From positions 124,001-188,000 of the forward strand of contig NZ_JXRQ01000008.1 of NCBI RefSeq assembly GCF_000829445.1: a stretch of 64,000 bases of DNA. The letters are read 5' to 3'. The notes beneath the pieces are model-generated. The model worked only from the letters and a program-made list of their open reading frames with translations, did no database searches and was not told where the DNA came from. Of this stretch, positions 34,983 to 45,550 are shown in pieces (the stretch's first letter is position 1; every line of letters starts with the position of its first letter). The translations under genes and the position numbers were made by a program. This stretch comes from Jeotgalibacillus alimentarius. Its GTDB lineage: Bacteria > Bacillota > Bacilli > Bacillales > Jeotgalibacillaceae.

Positions 34983-37253
34983 ATGATTAAACGCAGCAGG
35001 ATTGTCGCATTTTTTCTATTAGTCATACTAATAGGCGGCACGATTGGACTGACATCCAATTCGATTTTAAATAACATCAAACTTGGTCTGGACCTTCAGG
35101 GTGGATTTGAAGTGCTATACGAAGTAAAACCGGCTGAAGAAGGTCAGAAGATCACACCGGATGTTGTCTCGGATACAGCTGAAGCACTTGACCGCCGTGT
35201 GAACGTACTCGGTGTAAGTGAGCCTGTCATTCAGGTTGAAGACGGGAACAGAATCCGTGTTCAGCTTGCAGGGGTTGAAGATCAGAATCAGGCAAGAGAG
35301 ATTCTTTCAACTGAAGCCAATCTGACATTCCGTGATGTCAACGATGAGATAAAAATGACAGGGGCAGACCTGGTAGAGGGTGGCGCTACACAAACGTTTG
35401 ACCCTGATACCAATGCGCCAATTGTTCAGGTTCAACTGAAGGACGCAGATCAGTTCGGACAGATTACTGAGGAAATTCTTGCGATGGCTCCACAGAATCA
35501 GCTGGTGATCTGGCTGGATTATGAAGAAGGAGATTCATACGCAGAGGAAGTAACAAAAGAAGATCCGAAATTTATTTCAGCGCCGAATGTGAGTCAGGTG
35601 CTGAATACAGATACAGTAACCATTACAGGTAACTTCACACTTGAAGAAGCCAACAACCTTGCTGACCTGCTAAGTGCCGGTTCACTGCCGGTTGAACTTG
35701 AAGAGGTTTACTCAACTTCAGTAGGTGCGTCATTTGGTCTGATGGCAATGGAACAGACAATTTTAGCAGGGATTGTCGGTGTTGCGCTGATCTTCCTGTT
35801 TATGATTGCATACTACCGCTTCCCTGGATTCATCGGAGTAGTCACACTTTCAGTATATATTTATTTGATTCTGCTGATTTTTGACTGGCTGAATGGGGTG
35901 CTGACACTCCCTGGTATTGCAGCACTTATCCTGGGTGTTGGTATGGCGATTGATGCTAATATCATCACATATGAGCGGATGAAAGAAGAATTAAGAGTCG
36001 GCAGGTCGGTTCGTGAAGCCTGGAAAAAAGGAAGCAGTTCATCACTGCTGACGATTGTGGATGCGAACGTGACGACTATGCTTGCAGGAATTGTACTATT
36101 TACTTTTGGTACTAGTTCTGTAAAAGGCTTTGCGACGATGCTCTTAATCAGTATTGTGACAAGTTTCATTACAGCAGTATTTGGTACAAGACTCTTTATG
36201 AGCCTGTGGGTGAGAAGTAAATTCCTTGATCAGCGTAAAGGCTGGTTTGGTGTAAAAAAATCCGAAATCCTTGAATATAATGAAGAGGAAGAGCCTGATT
36301 CTCTTGATCTTCCAACAAAGTTTGACCGCTTTGACTTTGTGAAAATCCGGAAGAAATTCTTTATCCTTTCGGCCGTTCTACTTGTTGCCGGACTTGCTGT
36401 ATTGCTCGCATTCAGGTTGAATCTTGGTATTGAGTTTACAGAAGGTTCACGTATGGAAGTATTGTCAGAAACACCTCTGACAAATGAATCTTTTGCAGAG
36501 GATATCGAAGCTGCAGGATATGAAGCTTCCAATGTCGTGATTTCAGGTAACAATCAGGAGATAGGAGTAGCAAGATTTTCTGAAGAACTCAGCCAGGAAG
36601 AAATTGCTGATCTGAGAAATTACTTTACTGAGGAATATGGATCTGATCCTAATATTTCTACAGTTAACCCTGTGATTGGTGAAGAGCTGGCTCAAAATGC
36701 TATGAAGGCTGTAGCAATCGCATCACTTGGTATTATTCTGTACGTAACACTCCGTTTTGAGTGGCAGATGGCAGCTGCTTCAATCGTAGCGCTGGTCCAT
36801 GATGCATTCTTTATTATTGCGATCTTCAGTCTCACAAGACTTGAAGTGGATATTACTTTCATCGCAGCCGTGTTGACTGTTATCGGTTACTCGATCAACG
36901 ATACCATCGTTACCTTTGACCGGATAAGGGAAAACATGCGTAAGATGAAGCGTATTGAGAAAAAAGAGGAGCTTGCGCTGATTGTCAATAAGTCACTCAG
37001 ACAAACGCTCGGCCGTTCAGTGAACACGGTTCTGACCGTAGTATTTGTAGTAGTGGCGCTGATTGTATTCGGTGCAACTTCTATCCTGAACTTCTCAATT
37101 GCCTTGCTGGTCGGTCTGATCGCGGGTACGTACTCATCAGTATTCATCGCAGCACAACTGTGGTATGTGCTGAAAAAACGCCAGCTGAAAAAGAAAGGCG
37201 TACTGATTACGTATAAAGAGAAAAAAGAATGGACTGACGAACCAGTCGTATAA
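34983..37253 (+). CDS. secDF: Fused protein translocase subunit SecDF
   Basis: SecDF uses the proton gradient to complete pre-protein export. The 756-residue fusion contains a SecD half (residues ~1-440, KLGLDLQGGFEVLYEV and LGVGMAIDANIITYERMKEELR) and a SecF half (residues ~460-745, NLGIEFTEGSRMEVL and IGYSINDTIVTFDRIRENMR). Each half has six membrane helices around an extracytoplasmic domain. This fusion is normal in Bacillus. GAGGAGG precedes the ATG. Confidence 0.97.
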   Translation: MIKRSRIVAFFLLVILIGGTIGLTSNSILNNIKLGLDLQGGFEVLYEVKPAEEGQKITPDVVSDTAEALDRRVNVLGVSEPVIQVEDGNRIRVQLAGVEDQNQAREILSTEANLTFRDVNDEIKMTGADLVEGGATQTFDPDTNAPIVQVQLKDADQFGQITEEILAMAPQNQLVIWLDYEEGDSYAEEVTKEDPKFISAPNVSQVLNTDTVTITGNFTLEEANNLADLLSAGSLPVELEEVYSTSVGASFGLMAMEQTILAGIVGVALIFLFMIAYYRFPGFIGVVTLSVYIYLILLIFDWLNGVLTLPGIAALILGVGMAIDANIITYERMKEELRVGRSVREAWKKGSSSSLLTIVDANVTTMLAGIVLFTFGTSSVKGFATMLLISIVTSFITAVFGTRLFMSLWVRSKFLDQRKGWFGVKKSEILEYNEEEEPDSLDLPTKFDRFDFVKIRKKFFILSAVLLVAGLAVLLAFRLNLGIEFTEGSRMEVLSETPLTNESFAEDIEAAGYEASNVVISGNNQEIGVARFSEELSQEEIADLRNYFTEEYGSDPNISTVNPVIGEELAQNAMKAVAIASLGIILYVTLRFEWQMAAASIVALVHDAFFIIAIFSLTRLEVDITFIAAVLTVIGYSINDTIVTFDRIRENMRKMKRIEKKEELALIVNKSLRQTLGRSVNTVLTVVFVVVALIVFGATSILNFSIALLVGLIAGTYSSVFIAAQLWYVLKKRQLKKKGVLITYKEKKEWTDEPVV

Positions 37254-37259
37254 TGTGAG

Positions 37260-37291
37260 AACCGGGACAGTTAATTCTGTCCCGGTTTTTT
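37260..37291 (+). terminator. Terminator after secDF
   Basis: AACCGGGACAG and CTGTCCCGGTT form an 11-base-pair stem with a six-base loop, then a T-run. Confidence 0.92.
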
Positions 37292-37367
37292 ATATAGCTG
37301 GAGGTGCAACCGTAGGAGTAAACCCTCCTTAAAAAGGGTAAAGCCATTAAAAAAGGAGGTCACACAG

Positions 37368-37718
37368 GTGAAATTTCAATGGACTTTAATTTTAGGAATT
37401 GTTTTTGCACTTATTGTTGCGATTTTTGCTGTGATCAACGTTGATCCTGTAACAGTGAATTTCGGATTCTCAGAAGCACAGCTGCCACTGATTCTTGTCA
37501 TCCTAGGCTCAGTATTAATGGGTGGTATCATTATGGGGTCTGTCGGTTTGTTCAGGTTATTTATCGCCCAAAGAAAAGTAAAGCATCTTGAAGCGGAAAA
37601 TAAGCAGTTAAATGAGCAGCTGACTGAAGCTCAGAAAGCCAATGCTGGTGAACTTCCAAGCAGGCAGGAATACCGTAAAACTGCACCTGATTCAGCAGGT
37701 GATTCTGCAGCTGAATAA
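37368..37718 (+). CDS. LapA/DUF1049 family membrane protein (YrvD-like)
   Basis: Two membrane helices (residues ~5-25 and ~40-65) with the family motif INVDPVTVNFGF between them precede a coiled coil (KVKHLEAENKQLNEQLTEAQKA) and a short disordered tail. LapA-type proteins assist lipopolysaccharide assembly in Gram-negatives; in Bacillales the role is unknown. The start is GTG 37368 behind AGGAGGT. It lies between secDF and recJ, as in B. subtilis. Confidence 0.85.
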   Translation: MKFQWTLILGIVFALIVAIFAVINVDPVTVNFGFSEAQLPLILVILGSVLMGGIIMGSVGLFRLFIAQRKVKHLEAENKQLNEQLTEAQKANAGELPSRQEYRKTAPDSAGDSAAE

Positions 37719-37794
37719 TTCATTGTCACCTTTTTGGTTCATTGAATCATGACACATGCTCATGTATAATGAAGACATCTGAAGAGGTGAAACT

Positions 37795-40146
37795 ATGTTA
37801 ACGTCTAAAACAAGATGGAATGTTAGGGAAAGCAGCGCGGCTGAAAATGAAAAGCTTGCAGCTGAACTTAACATTCCGCTTTTTATTGCAAAATTACTCG
37901 TACAAAGAGGTATGACCAGTGCTGAAGAAGCAGCTGATTTTTTACATACTGGTAAAAAGGAATTCCACGATCCATTTCTTTTCAACGATATGAAAAAAGC
38001 TGTCGAGCGGATTAATCGTGCAGTAAATAACCGTGAATCTATTCTGATTTACGGTGATTATGATGCTGACGGAGTTACAAGTACATCAGTGATGCTGAGT
38101 GCACTTCAGGCAATGGGTGCAGAACCTGATTTTTATATACCGAACCGTTTTACTGAAGGCTATGGCCCGAATAAAGAAGCTTTCCAAAAAGCTGCTGAGA
38201 AAGGGTACAGTCTGATCATCACAGTCGATAATGGTATTTCAGGTGTCAGTGAAGCTGGATTACTCAAGGACCTTGGAATAGATCTGATAATAACTGACCA
38301 CCATGAAGCCGGGCCGGAACTTCCCGATGCATACGCCATTATTCACCCTAACCTGAAGGACGGAACTTATCCTTTCAGAGAACTTGCTGGTGTAGGGGTG
38401 GCATTCAAACTTGCGCATGCTCTTTTAAAGGACGTTCCTGAAGAACTGCTGGACCTTGTAGCAATCGGGACGATCGCCGACCTGGTGCCATTGACTGGTG
38501 AAAACCGTCTGCTCGTTCAAAAAGGACTGAAACAGCTGCGTGCAACTGAACGTAAAGGACTTCACGCGCTGCTTAAAAAGTCAGGCGCTACACTCAGTGA
38601 AGCGGATGAAGAGACTGTGGGCTTTGCAATTGGTCCCCGCATAAATGCAGTAGGTAGACTTTCTGATGCTGCTCCGGCGGTTGACCTGCTTATGACAGAT
38701 GACTCGCAGGCGGCTGAAGGTCTTGCTATTGAAATCGATGCGATGAATAAAGAGCGTCAGGCAATTGTTGCAGATATTGCAAAAGAAGCAATGGAAATTG
38801 CAGAATCGCAATATAAAGATGACCGTGTGCTGATCATCTCAAAGACCGGCTGGAATCCGGGTGTCGTCGGTATTGTGGCGTCAAAGCTTGTTGAAAAGTT
38901 CTACAGACCGGTCATTATTCTGTGTGAAGATCCGGAAAAAGGCACTGCAAAAGGATCTGCGAGAAGTATTGAAGGGTTTAATATGTTCAAAGAACTATCA
39001 GAAAACCGTGCGATACTTCCACATTTTGGCGGGCACCCAATGGCCGCAGGTATGACGCTTCAAATTGATGACATTGATGAATTAAGAGCGAACCTGAATC
39101 AGCAGGCTGAACAGATGAAAGATGAAGACTTTATTCCGGTGACGGGAATTGATGTGAAGGCGTCAATCGAAGAGATTGATCTGGATGCCATTATGCAGCT
39201 TCAAATGCTTGCGCCGTTTGGTATGAAAAATCCTAAACCTAAAGTGCTGATTGAGCAGACAGATATTGCGTCGATCAGAAAAATCGGTGCAGGACAAAAT
39301 CACCTGAAGCTGTCAGTGAAACATGGGGACCAGACGCTTGATGCGATTGCGTTTGGAATGGGTGAAATAGCAGATCAGATTTCACCGATCGCCAAGCTTG
39401 ATTTAATCGGGGAGCTTTCGATCAATGAATGGAATAATATGAAAAAGCCGCAGCTGTTTGTGCGGGATATCAGAGTTAATGAATGGCAGCTGTTTGATAT
39501 TCGAGGTATTGCGCAGCCGACAAGATGGGCGCCTACCATCCCGTCAGATTCGATTGTGATCGCTTATCAGGAGAAAGCGTTTGAACGGTTTAATCAGGTA
39601 CTGAGTGGACATGATGTAAAACTGATCAACACAATAGAGGAAGCAAATGAGTTAAATACTGATGGGAGATCTGTTGTGCTGCTGGACCTTCCTGAGGATG
39701 CAAATCTGCTTGAAGCGCTACTGCAGGATTCAGCACCATCAAGAATTTACGCTCATTTTTATATCGAAGATCCTCAATTTTTCAGTTCAACCCCCAAGCG
39801 GGAGGATTTTGCATGGTTCTTTGCTTTTTTGAAAAAAAGAAAAACATTTCACATGGCACAGCATGGACAGGCACTTGCCTCTCATAAAGGTTGGTCATTA
39901 GACACAATTAATTTTATGACAAAGGTGTTTTTTGAGCTTGATTTTGTTACAATAAACGATGGATTCATTTCGCTTAACGAGCAATTACAGAAACGTGACC
40001 TGTCAGAGTCCCCTGCTTATGAAGCGAAAAAGCGTCTTGCTGAGCTTGAGCAGGAATTATTATATTCATCATTTCATGAATTGAAAAAATGGTTTGAACA
40101 GCGTTCCGGTTGGGCGCAACCTGAGGAGGAAAAGGTATGGATTTAA
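37795..40146 (+). CDS. recJ: Single-stranded-DNA-specific exonuclease RecJ
   Basis: A 5'-3' single-strand exonuclease of the DHH superfamily. The catalytic motifs are [16 protein letters not shown] at ~81, [17 protein letters not shown] at ~165 and the DHHA1 motif [10 protein letters not shown] at ~405. The 783-residue protein has the long Bacillus C-terminal domain (residues ~570-783), which is longer than that of E. coli RecJ. Its last ten bases overlap apt. Confidence 0.96.
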   Translation: MLTSKTRWNVRESSAAENEKLAAELNIPLFIAKLLVQRGMTSAEEAADFLHTGKKEFHDPFLFNDMKKAVERINRAVNNRESILIYGDYDADGVTSTSVMLSALQAMGAEPDFYIPNRFTEGYGPNKEAFQKAAEKGYSLIITVDNGISGVSEAGLLKDLGIDLIITDHHEAGPELPDAYAIIHPNLKDGTYPFRELAGVGVAFKLAHALLKDVPEELLDLVAIGTIADLVPLTGENRLLVQKGLKQLRATERKGLHALLKKSGATLSEADEETVGFAIGPRINAVGRLSDAAPAVDLLMTDDSQAAEGLAIEIDAMNKERQAIVADIAKEAMEIAESQYKDDRVLIISKTGWNPGVVGIVASKLVEKFYRPVIILCEDPEKGTAKGSARSIEGFNMFKELSENRAILPHFGGHPMAAGMTLQIDDIDELRANLNQQAEQMKDEDFIPVTGIDVKASIEEIDLDAIMQLQMLAPFGMKNPKPKVLIEQTDIASIRKIGAGQNHLKLSVKHGDQTLDAIAFGMGEIADQISPIAKLDLIGELSINEWNNMKKPQLFVRDIRVNEWQLFDIRGIAQPTRWAPTIPSDSIVIAYQEKAFERFNQVLSGHDVKLINTIEEANELNTDGRSVVLLDLPEDANLLEALLQDSAPSRIYAHFYIEDPQFFSSTPKREDFAWFFAFLKKRKTFHMAQHGQALASHKGWSLDTINFMTKVFFELDFVTINDGFISLNEQLQKRDLSESPAYEAKKRLAELEQELLYSSFHELKKWFEQRSGWAQPEEEKVWI

Positions 40147-40649
40147 AGCAATACGTGACAATTGTAGAAGACTGGCCGAAAGAAGGCGTGCGGTTCAAGG
40201 ATATCACGACATTAATGGATAACGGTGAAGCTTACAGCTACGCTACAGATCAGATTGTAGAATACGCTAAGGAAAAGCACATTGACCTGGTCGTGGGACC
40301 TGAGGCGCGCGGATTTATTATCGGCTGTCCGGTTGCTTATGCACTGAAAGTAGGATTCGCTCCAGTAAGAAAAGAAGGAAAGCTTCCGCGTGAAACGGTT
40401 AAAGTTGATTATGGATTAGAATATGGTAAAGATGTTCTGACGATTCATAAAGATGCAATTAAGCCGGGACAGCGCGTACTGATTACTGATGACCTGCTTG
40501 CTACAGGCGGTACAATTGAAGCGACAATCAAGCTTGTAGAAGAGCTTGGCGGCGTTGTAGCAGGATGTGCATTCCTGATCGAACTTTCATATTTAGACGG
40601 CCGTGAGAAGCTGAACGGATATGACATGCTGCGCCTGATGGAATTTTAA
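40137..40649 (+). CDS. apt: Adenine phosphoribosyltransferase
   Basis: Apt salvages adenine to AMP with PRPP. The PRPP loop is [25 protein letters not shown], and [19 protein letters not shown] is the purine-side signature. The 170-residue length is standard. GAGGAGG lies within the end of recJ, so the pair is translationally coupled. A terminator follows. Confidence 0.97.
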   Translation: MDLKQYVTIVEDWPKEGVRFKDITTLMDNGEAYSYATDQIVEYAKEKHIDLVVGPEARGFIIGCPVAYALKVGFAPVRKEGKLPRETVKVDYGLEYGKDVLTIHKDAIKPGQRVLITDDLLATGGTIEATIKLVEELGGVVAGCAFLIELSYLDGREKLNGYDMLRLMEF

Positions 40650-40662
40650 TGTATAATTGCTT

Positions 40663-40690
40663 AAAGAGTCCTTGATACAGGGCTCTTTTT
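40663..40690 (+). terminator. Terminator after apt
   Basis: AAAGAGTCCT and AGGGCTCTTT form a ten-base-pair stem (one G-T pair) followed by Ts. Confidence 0.82.
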
Positions 40691-40730
40691 CATATATTTC
40701 TTTCTGATTGGATGAATTATCGCTAATGGC

Positions 40731-40759
40731 TTTACATAAATTGATTTTTTATTAATAAT
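40731..40759 (+). promoter_or_regulatory. Sigma-A promoter for relA
   Basis: TTTACA (40731-40736) and AATAAT (40754-40759) are 17 bases apart, each one mismatch from consensus, 48 bases before the relA ATG. Confidence 0.65.
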
Positions 40760-40806
40760 AGAAACAATACTCAAAACTACTAAACATGATAAAGGTGATA
40801 AATCGT

Positions 40807-42999
40807 ATGGCAAATGATCGGGTGCTTACCGTTGAAGAAGTGTTCGGGATTACCGCAAGTTATATGAATAAAAGTCAGGTGGAGTTTGTGAAGAAAGCTT
40901 ACCAGCTGGCTGAAGAAGCTCATAAAGAACAGTTCCGAAAATCAGGTGAGCCTTATATCATCCACCCTGTCCAGGTTGCAGGCATTCTGGCTGAACTTCA
41001 AATGGACCCGTCAACCGTTGCAGCAGGGTTTCTTCATGATGTAATTGAAGATACAATTTTTACTTATGAAGATTTGACAGAAAAGTTCAATGAAGAAGTT
41101 GCCATGCTGGTGGACGGCGTCACGAAGCTCGGTAAAATTAAATATAAATCCAAGGAAGAGCAGCAGGCTGAAAACCATCGTAAAATGTTTATCGCGATGG
41201 CGCAGGATATCAGAGTAATCCTGATCAAGCTTGCTGACCGCCTTCATAATATGAGAACGCTGAAGCATATGCCGGTAGAAAAACAAATCCGGATTTCAAA
41301 TGAAACGCTGGAGATTTTCGCTCCACTCGCACACAGACTCGGTATCTCCACTATTAAGTGGGAGCTTGAAGATACATCACTCAGGTACCTGAATCCGCAG
41401 CAATACTACCGGATCGTTAATCTGATGAAAAAAAAGCGTAATGAACGTGAAGAGTATGTCGATGAGGTTATTACTGAAATACAGCAGCAGGTAAAAGATG
41501 TTGGGATCGATGTAGATATTGTCGGCAGACCAAAGCATATCTATTCAATTTATAAAAAAATGGCTGTTCAGAATAAACAGTTCAATGAGATCTATGACTT
41601 GCTTGCTGTGCGCGTTATCGTGGACAGTATTAAAGATTGCTATGCAGTGCTAGGCATTATTCATACGTGCTGGAAACCGATGCCCGGCAGATTCAAAGAC
41701 TATATTGCCATGCCAAAACCGAATATGTACCAGTCTCTCCACACAACTGTTATCGGGCCAAAAGGGGATCCGCTTGAAGTCCAGATCAGAACTGCTGACA
41801 TGCATCGTATTGCTGAATACGGTGTGGCGGCACACTGGGCATACAAAGAAGGTACAGTCATTAACGAAGACAGCAAACAGACAATTGAAAAAAAGCTGAC
41901 ATGGTTCAGGGAAATTCTTGAGTTCCAGCAGGATTCTTCAGATGCTGAAGAATTCATGGATGCACTTAAGTTTGATCTGTTTTCTGATATGGTCTATGTT
42001 TTTACGCCTAAAGGTGATGTGATGGAGCTGCCTGCAGGTTCAGTGCCGATTGATTTTGCTTATCGCGTTCACTCTGAGATCGGGAACAAAACGATCGGTG
42101 CAAAGGTGAACGGAAAAATGGTACCGCTCGACTCACCGCTTAAAACAGGTGATATTATAGAAATTATGACATCTAAGCACTCTTATGGTCCAAGTCAGGA
42201 CTGGCTGAAGCTTGCTCAGACATCTCAGGCGAAAAATAAGATTAAAGCATTTTTCAAAAAGCAGAGACGGGATGAAAATGTTGATAAGGGCAGGGAGTCT
42301 GTAGACAGAGAGATCCGTGCGCTTGATTTTTCTCCGAAAGAGGTTCTGACTGAAGAAAACATGAAGCGTGTGTATGAAAAGTATAACTTCTCAAGTGAGG
42401 ATGATTTATACGCAGCAGTCGGTTACGGCGGCATCACAGGTGCACAGATCGCAAACCGTCTGACAGACAGACTGAGAAAGCTTCGTGATGAAGAAGATAC
42501 GCTTGAAAAAGCAATGGCTGACATTAAACCGCCTTCTGTTAAAAAGAAAAAGGATGCAGGTGTCACTGTCAAAGGCATTGATAATTTATTAGTCAGATTA
42601 TCTAAATGCTGCAGTCCTGTACCGGGTGATGAGATTATCGGTTTTATTACAAGAGGACGCGGTGTATCTGTTCACAGAAGCGATTGCCCTAATATACAGG
42701 GTGATTCTGAAGCCAGACTCATACCGGTTGAGTGGGAAGGCACAACTGAAAACAAGAAAGAGTATAACGTTGATATAGAAATTTCCGGTTATGACAGAAG
42801 AGGTCTGCTGAATGAAGTGCTGCAGGCAGTAAATGAGACAAAAACAAATATCTCAGCTGTCAGCGGTAAAAGCGACCGCAATAAAATGGCAACGATCAAT
42901 ATGTCTATTATGATTCAGAATGTGACTCACCTGCAAAGAGTTGTTGACCGGATAAAACAGATTCCTGACATTTATGCTGTGCAGAGAATTGTAAATTAG
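40807..42999 (+). CDS. relA: Bifunctional (p)ppGpp synthetase/hydrolase RelA
   Basis: Long RSH protein that makes and degrades the alarmone. Domains in order: HD hydrolase ([31 protein letters not shown], residues ~50-150), synthetase (~235-350, including [15 protein letters not shown]), TGS (~390-450, [24 protein letters not shown]), a zinc-finger region with [13 protein letters not shown], and a C-terminal ACT. The HD motif is intact, so hydrolysis is expected. AAAGGTGAT precedes ATG 40807 (MANDRVL), giving 730 residues; ATG 40786 lacks a ribosome site. Confidence 0.97.
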   Translation: MANDRVLTVEEVFGITASYMNKSQVEFVKKAYQLAEEAHKEQFRKSGEPYIIHPVQVAGILAELQMDPSTVAAGFLHDVIEDTIFTYEDLTEKFNEEVAMLVDGVTKLGKIKYKSKEEQQAENHRKMFIAMAQDIRVILIKLADRLHNMRTLKHMPVEKQIRISNETLEIFAPLAHRLGISTIKWELEDTSLRYLNPQQYYRIVNLMKKKRNEREEYVDEVITEIQQQVKDVGIDVDIVGRPKHIYSIYKKMAVQNKQFNEIYDLLAVRVIVDSIKDCYAVLGIIHTCWKPMPGRFKDYIAMPKPNMYQSLHTTVIGPKGDPLEVQIRTADMHRIAEYGVAAHWAYKEGTVINEDSKQTIEKKLTWFREILEFQQDSSDAEEFMDALKFDLFSDMVYVFTPKGDVMELPAGSVPIDFAYRVHSEIGNKTIGAKVNGKMVPLDSPLKTGDIIEIMTSKHSYGPSQDWLKLAQTSQAKNKIKAFFKKQRRDENVDKGRESVDREIRALDFSPKEVLTEENMKRVYEKYNFSSEDDLYAAVGYGGITGAQIANRLTDRLRKLRDEEDTLEKAMADIKPPSVKKKKDAGVTVKGIDNLLVRLSKCCSPVPGDEIIGFITRGRGVSVHRSDCPNIQGDSEARLIPVEWEGTTENKKEYNVDIEISGYDRRGLLNEVLQAVNETKTNISAVSGKSDRNKMATINMSIMIQNVTHLQRVVDRIKQIPDIYAVQRIVN

Positions 43000-43017
43000 C
43001 CAGGGGGGGTCATTACT

Positions 43018-43455
43018 TTGAAAGTAGTTGTTCAGCGAAGCAAAGAAGCAAGAGTAACGGTAGAAGGTCAAGTTGAAGGAGAAATCAGCAGCGGGCTGGT
43101 GCTTTTAGTCGGCATCAGTCAGAACGATCATGAATCTGACTGCGAGTATGTTGCTGAGAAAATTGCCAATCTGCGTATTTTTGAAGATAGCGACGGAAAA
43201 ATGAATCATTCTGTTCTCGATCAGGGAGGAGAAATTTTATCTATCTCCCAATTTACGCTTTATGGCGATACGAAAAAAGGCAGAAGACCAAACTTTATGA
43301 ACGCAGCAAAACCTGACCACGCAAAGCCGCTGTATGAAAAGTTCAACGACTTATTAAAAGATAAAGGCCTCAGGGTGGAAACGGGCGTATTCGGCGCGAT
43401 GATGGACGTCTCGCTTGTCAATGACGGTCCGGTCACACTGATCGTCGAAAGCTGA
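43018..43455 (+). CDS. dtd: D-aminoacyl-tRNA deacylase
   Basis: Dtd removes D-amino acids mischarged onto tRNA. The characteristic motifs [17 protein letters not shown] and [11 protein letters not shown] are present, the latter holding the Gly-cisPro-type gate region of the family. The 145-residue length is normal. The start is TTG 43018 behind a run of seven Gs. It follows relA by 18 bases. Confidence 0.96.
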   Translation: MKVVVQRSKEARVTVEGQVEGEISSGLVLLVGISQNDHESDCEYVAEKIANLRIFEDSDGKMNHSVLDQGGEILSISQFTLYGDTKKGRRPNFMNAAKPDHAKPLYEKFNDLLKDKGLRVETGVFGAMMDVSLVNDGPVTLIVES

Positions 43456-43496
43456 AAAAATCCGGGACATCACAATCAGATGTCCCGGATTTTTTA
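43455..43496. terminator. Bidirectional terminator between dtd and the amidase gene
   Basis: AAAAATCCGGGACATC and GATGTCCCGGATTTTT form a 16-base-pair stem with a seven-base loop. Confidence 0.93.
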
Positions 43497-45029
43497 ATTC
43501 CCGCCAGAAAAATAGTCAGTCAGTCCGTTATAGATACCGGTTGCTGCGATCTCTCTAAAACGCTCATTATTGACTGATGCTTCTTCTGATGGGTTGCTGA
43601 TAAATCCTAATTCAATCAGTACAGAAGGAGCAGAATTATCTCTTAACACAAGGAAGTTTCCGTGATGTATTCCGCGGTTTTTAATCGTCATACTGTCACT
43701 AAGGCCGCTGTGAACAGAATCGGCGAGTGCCTCATCCGGTCCTCCGTAAAAATAAGTAGTAAATCCTTTCACGCTCCGGTCATTAATAGCATCATAATGC
43801 AGTGAGATAAATGCGTCGGCTCTGTGGTCTCTTGATAAAGCAACGCGGCTGTGAAGGTCTACATGACGGTCATCTTCGCGGGTCATAATGACGTTCGCTC
43901 CGGTACTTGAGAGCATATGATACAGTGCTTCGGCAGTTCTGATCGTAAGAGATTTCTCGAGTGTTCCTGCTGCGCCGATCGCACCGCCGTCACGTCCGCC
44001 ATGCCCGGCATCGATTACAATTGTAGCATCTGAAATCGATTCAACTGGCTCATCATTTAACTCTTCTTCGGGCTCTGTTTTGCCTTCTGCTGACACAATC
44101 CAGTTAGCAATATAACCACGTTCACCACCGGGTATCAGGACTTCATACCAGTCTCCTGATTCGCCTGTAACCTCAAGTGATTCACCCGCGCCGGCCTTGT
44201 AGAGAACAGCTGCATCGGTAGAAGGTTCCAGTCTGATATTTGAACCGTTGTAGATAATGGTAACTTGTCCATCCGGATCACCGGTCCCTTCACTACCCGG
44301 GTGAATCCCGCGTTCAGTAAACCATTCTGCAATCCATCCGGTCTGACCATCCTCGAGTTCAATCATCAGCCAGCCCTCAGATTGTTCTTCGACAGTAAAA
44401 GATTCATATAAATTGACAGAACCGATGACCTCACCATTTCTGTCAGGTTCAGCACGCACCTGTAAGCCATTTACTGTAATATGTATATCGTCAGTCTGAG
44501 TTTCAGAAGGAGCAACTGTGGAAAAAGCATTATACTCCACATAGTCTGAGCTGACCCATCCGGTTAAAGTACCGGTCGTGATGTTCAGCCATCCGTATTT
44601 TTCATCACTGATCGTCACCTGATCTCCTGTATTCAATGTGCCAATCACATTACCTTCAGAAGAAAAATCATCCCGTACATTCAACCTGTCTACTAAAATC
44701 GTACCATTGTTGTTATAATCAGACGCTCTTTCGGCAGAGCTTTGTGCTTCAGAGGTGTCTGTTGAAAGTTCAGCTCCAACTAAAAGCCAGTCCGCAATCC
44801 AGCCTGATCCTTCTTCAAGAGACACTTCAACCCATCCGCTGACGCGCTGAAGTTCTGTAAACCTGTCACCCTCATCCGCTGAAGTAACAGCAGGATAAGA
44901 CAGCCCGGGACCTTCCCGGATCAGCGTATTATCATAAGCAGATTCAACAGTTCCTTCTGCATGCACCTGCGTTTCAGGCAGCAGAGCAGTTATTAAAAAA
45001 ATTGACATTATCACCGGCAGCAGCTTCAA
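43494..45029 (-). CDS. N-acetylmuramoyl-L-alanine amidase with four SH3 domains
   Basis: A secreted wall hydrolase cutting the bond between muramic acid and the stem peptide. A signal peptide (ending HA-EG, residue ~25) is followed by four bacterial SH3 domains (residues ~28-320) and an Amidase_3 domain (~335-508). The zinc ligands are in VIDAGHGGRDGG, the Glu after AAGTLEKS, and FISLHYDA; the catalytic Glu is in VLIELGFISN. The start is TTG 45029 with GGGGTG on the minus strand. It corresponds to yrvJ of B. subtilis. Confidence 0.92.
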   Translation of the reverse strand: MKLLPVIMSIFLITALLPETQVHAEGTVESAYDNTLIREGPGLSYPAVTSADEGDRFTELQRVSGWVEVSLEEGSGWIADWLLVGAELSTDTSEAQSSAERASDYNNNGTILVDRLNVRDDFSSEGNVIGTLNTGDQVTISDEKYGWLNITTGTLTGWVSSDYVEYNAFSTVAPSETQTDDIHITVNGLQVRAEPDRNGEVIGSVNLYESFTVEEQSEGWLMIELEDGQTGWIAEWFTERGIHPGSEGTGDPDGQVTIIYNGSNIRLEPSTDAAVLYKAGAGESLEVTGESGDWYEVLIPGGERGYIANWIVSAEGKTEPEEELNDEPVESISDATIVIDAGHGGRDGGAIGAAGTLEKSLTIRTAEALYHMLSSTGANVIMTREDDRHVDLHSRVALSRDHRADAFISLHYDAINDRSVKGFTTYFYGGPDEALADSVHSGLSDSMTIKNRGIHHGNFLVLRDNSAPSVLIELGFISNPSEEASVNNERFREIAATGIYNGLTDYFSGGN

Positions 45030-45204
45030 TCAAATCACCCCAACTTATTCTTACTAACATCATATAGTAAAAACCATTCCACCGTCATTAGTAATTTTGA
45101 ATTGCATGTTATGTCAAAGCCGCTGATGTTCATGGTACACCTATTAATTGGAGCGGAAAAGAACAGTACCCAATAACAGATATCAATTCATTTTTACCGT
45201 CCTC

Positions 45205-45233
45205 TTGACAAGACTGGTTCTGGTGATTATGAT
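45205..45233 (+). promoter_or_regulatory. Sigma-A promoter for hisS-aspS
   Basis: A perfect TTGACA (45205-45210), a 17-base spacer and TATGAT (45228-45233), followed about 30 bases later by T-box stem I. The 175 bases between this promoter and the amidase start hold nothing else that I recognise. Confidence 0.85.
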
Positions 45234-45261
45234 TGATTACATTATATGAACGAATACCGAT

Positions 45262-45494
45262 GATAGAGAACAGTAAACAGGATCACGAATGCATAGAGAG
45301 AGTCTGCCCGAGGCTGAAAGCAGACTTACAGATCGCCCTGTTGAATGAACACTCTGTAGGTTTTTTCCTGAAACACCAGTAGGGAAAAACGTCAGCATGC
45401 GTTAACTGCTTAAAGTGGAAGCTTAAAGCTTCAATTAGGGTGGCACCGCGGAAAATCCCGTCCCTTGTTTTCGAACAAGGGACGGGATTTTTTT
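45262..45494 (+). ncRNA. T-box leader of hisS-aspS (His specifier)
   Basis: The T-box sequence AGGGTGGCACCGCGG is at 45437-45451, where TGGC contacts the free tRNA end. Stem I is closed by ACAG (45270-45273) with CTGT (45354-45357) and by ACAGG with CCTGT. The internal loop between them carries CAC at 45350-45352, a histidine codon, as specifier. The terminator at 45454-45494 pairs AATCCCGTCCCTTGTT with AACAAGGGACGGGATT. Uncharged tRNA-His should stabilise the antiterminator and allow hisS and aspS expression. Confidence 0.93.
45454..45494 (+). terminator. T-box terminator hairpin before hisS
   Basis: A 16-base-pair stem with a TTCG-type loop followed by seven Ts. It is mutually exclusive with the antiterminator formed by the T-box sequence. 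Confidence 0.93.
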
Positions 45495-45550
45495 GCTGTC
45501 TAATTTTAGCAGCTGCGTCGGATTCGAGTTGAGTTGAAGGAGGAGCAATT

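Noticed and set aside
34963-34983. Six-codon frame (MRRIFT) just upstream of secDF, its stop overlapping the secDF ATG
   Set aside because: Its only ribosome binding site candidate lies inside its own sequence and serves secDF. The A-rich hairpin before it offers none, so translation is unlikely.
40652-40657. TATAAT just after the apt stop codon
   Set aside because: It has no -35 and is followed directly by the apt terminator, so it would give no useful transcript.
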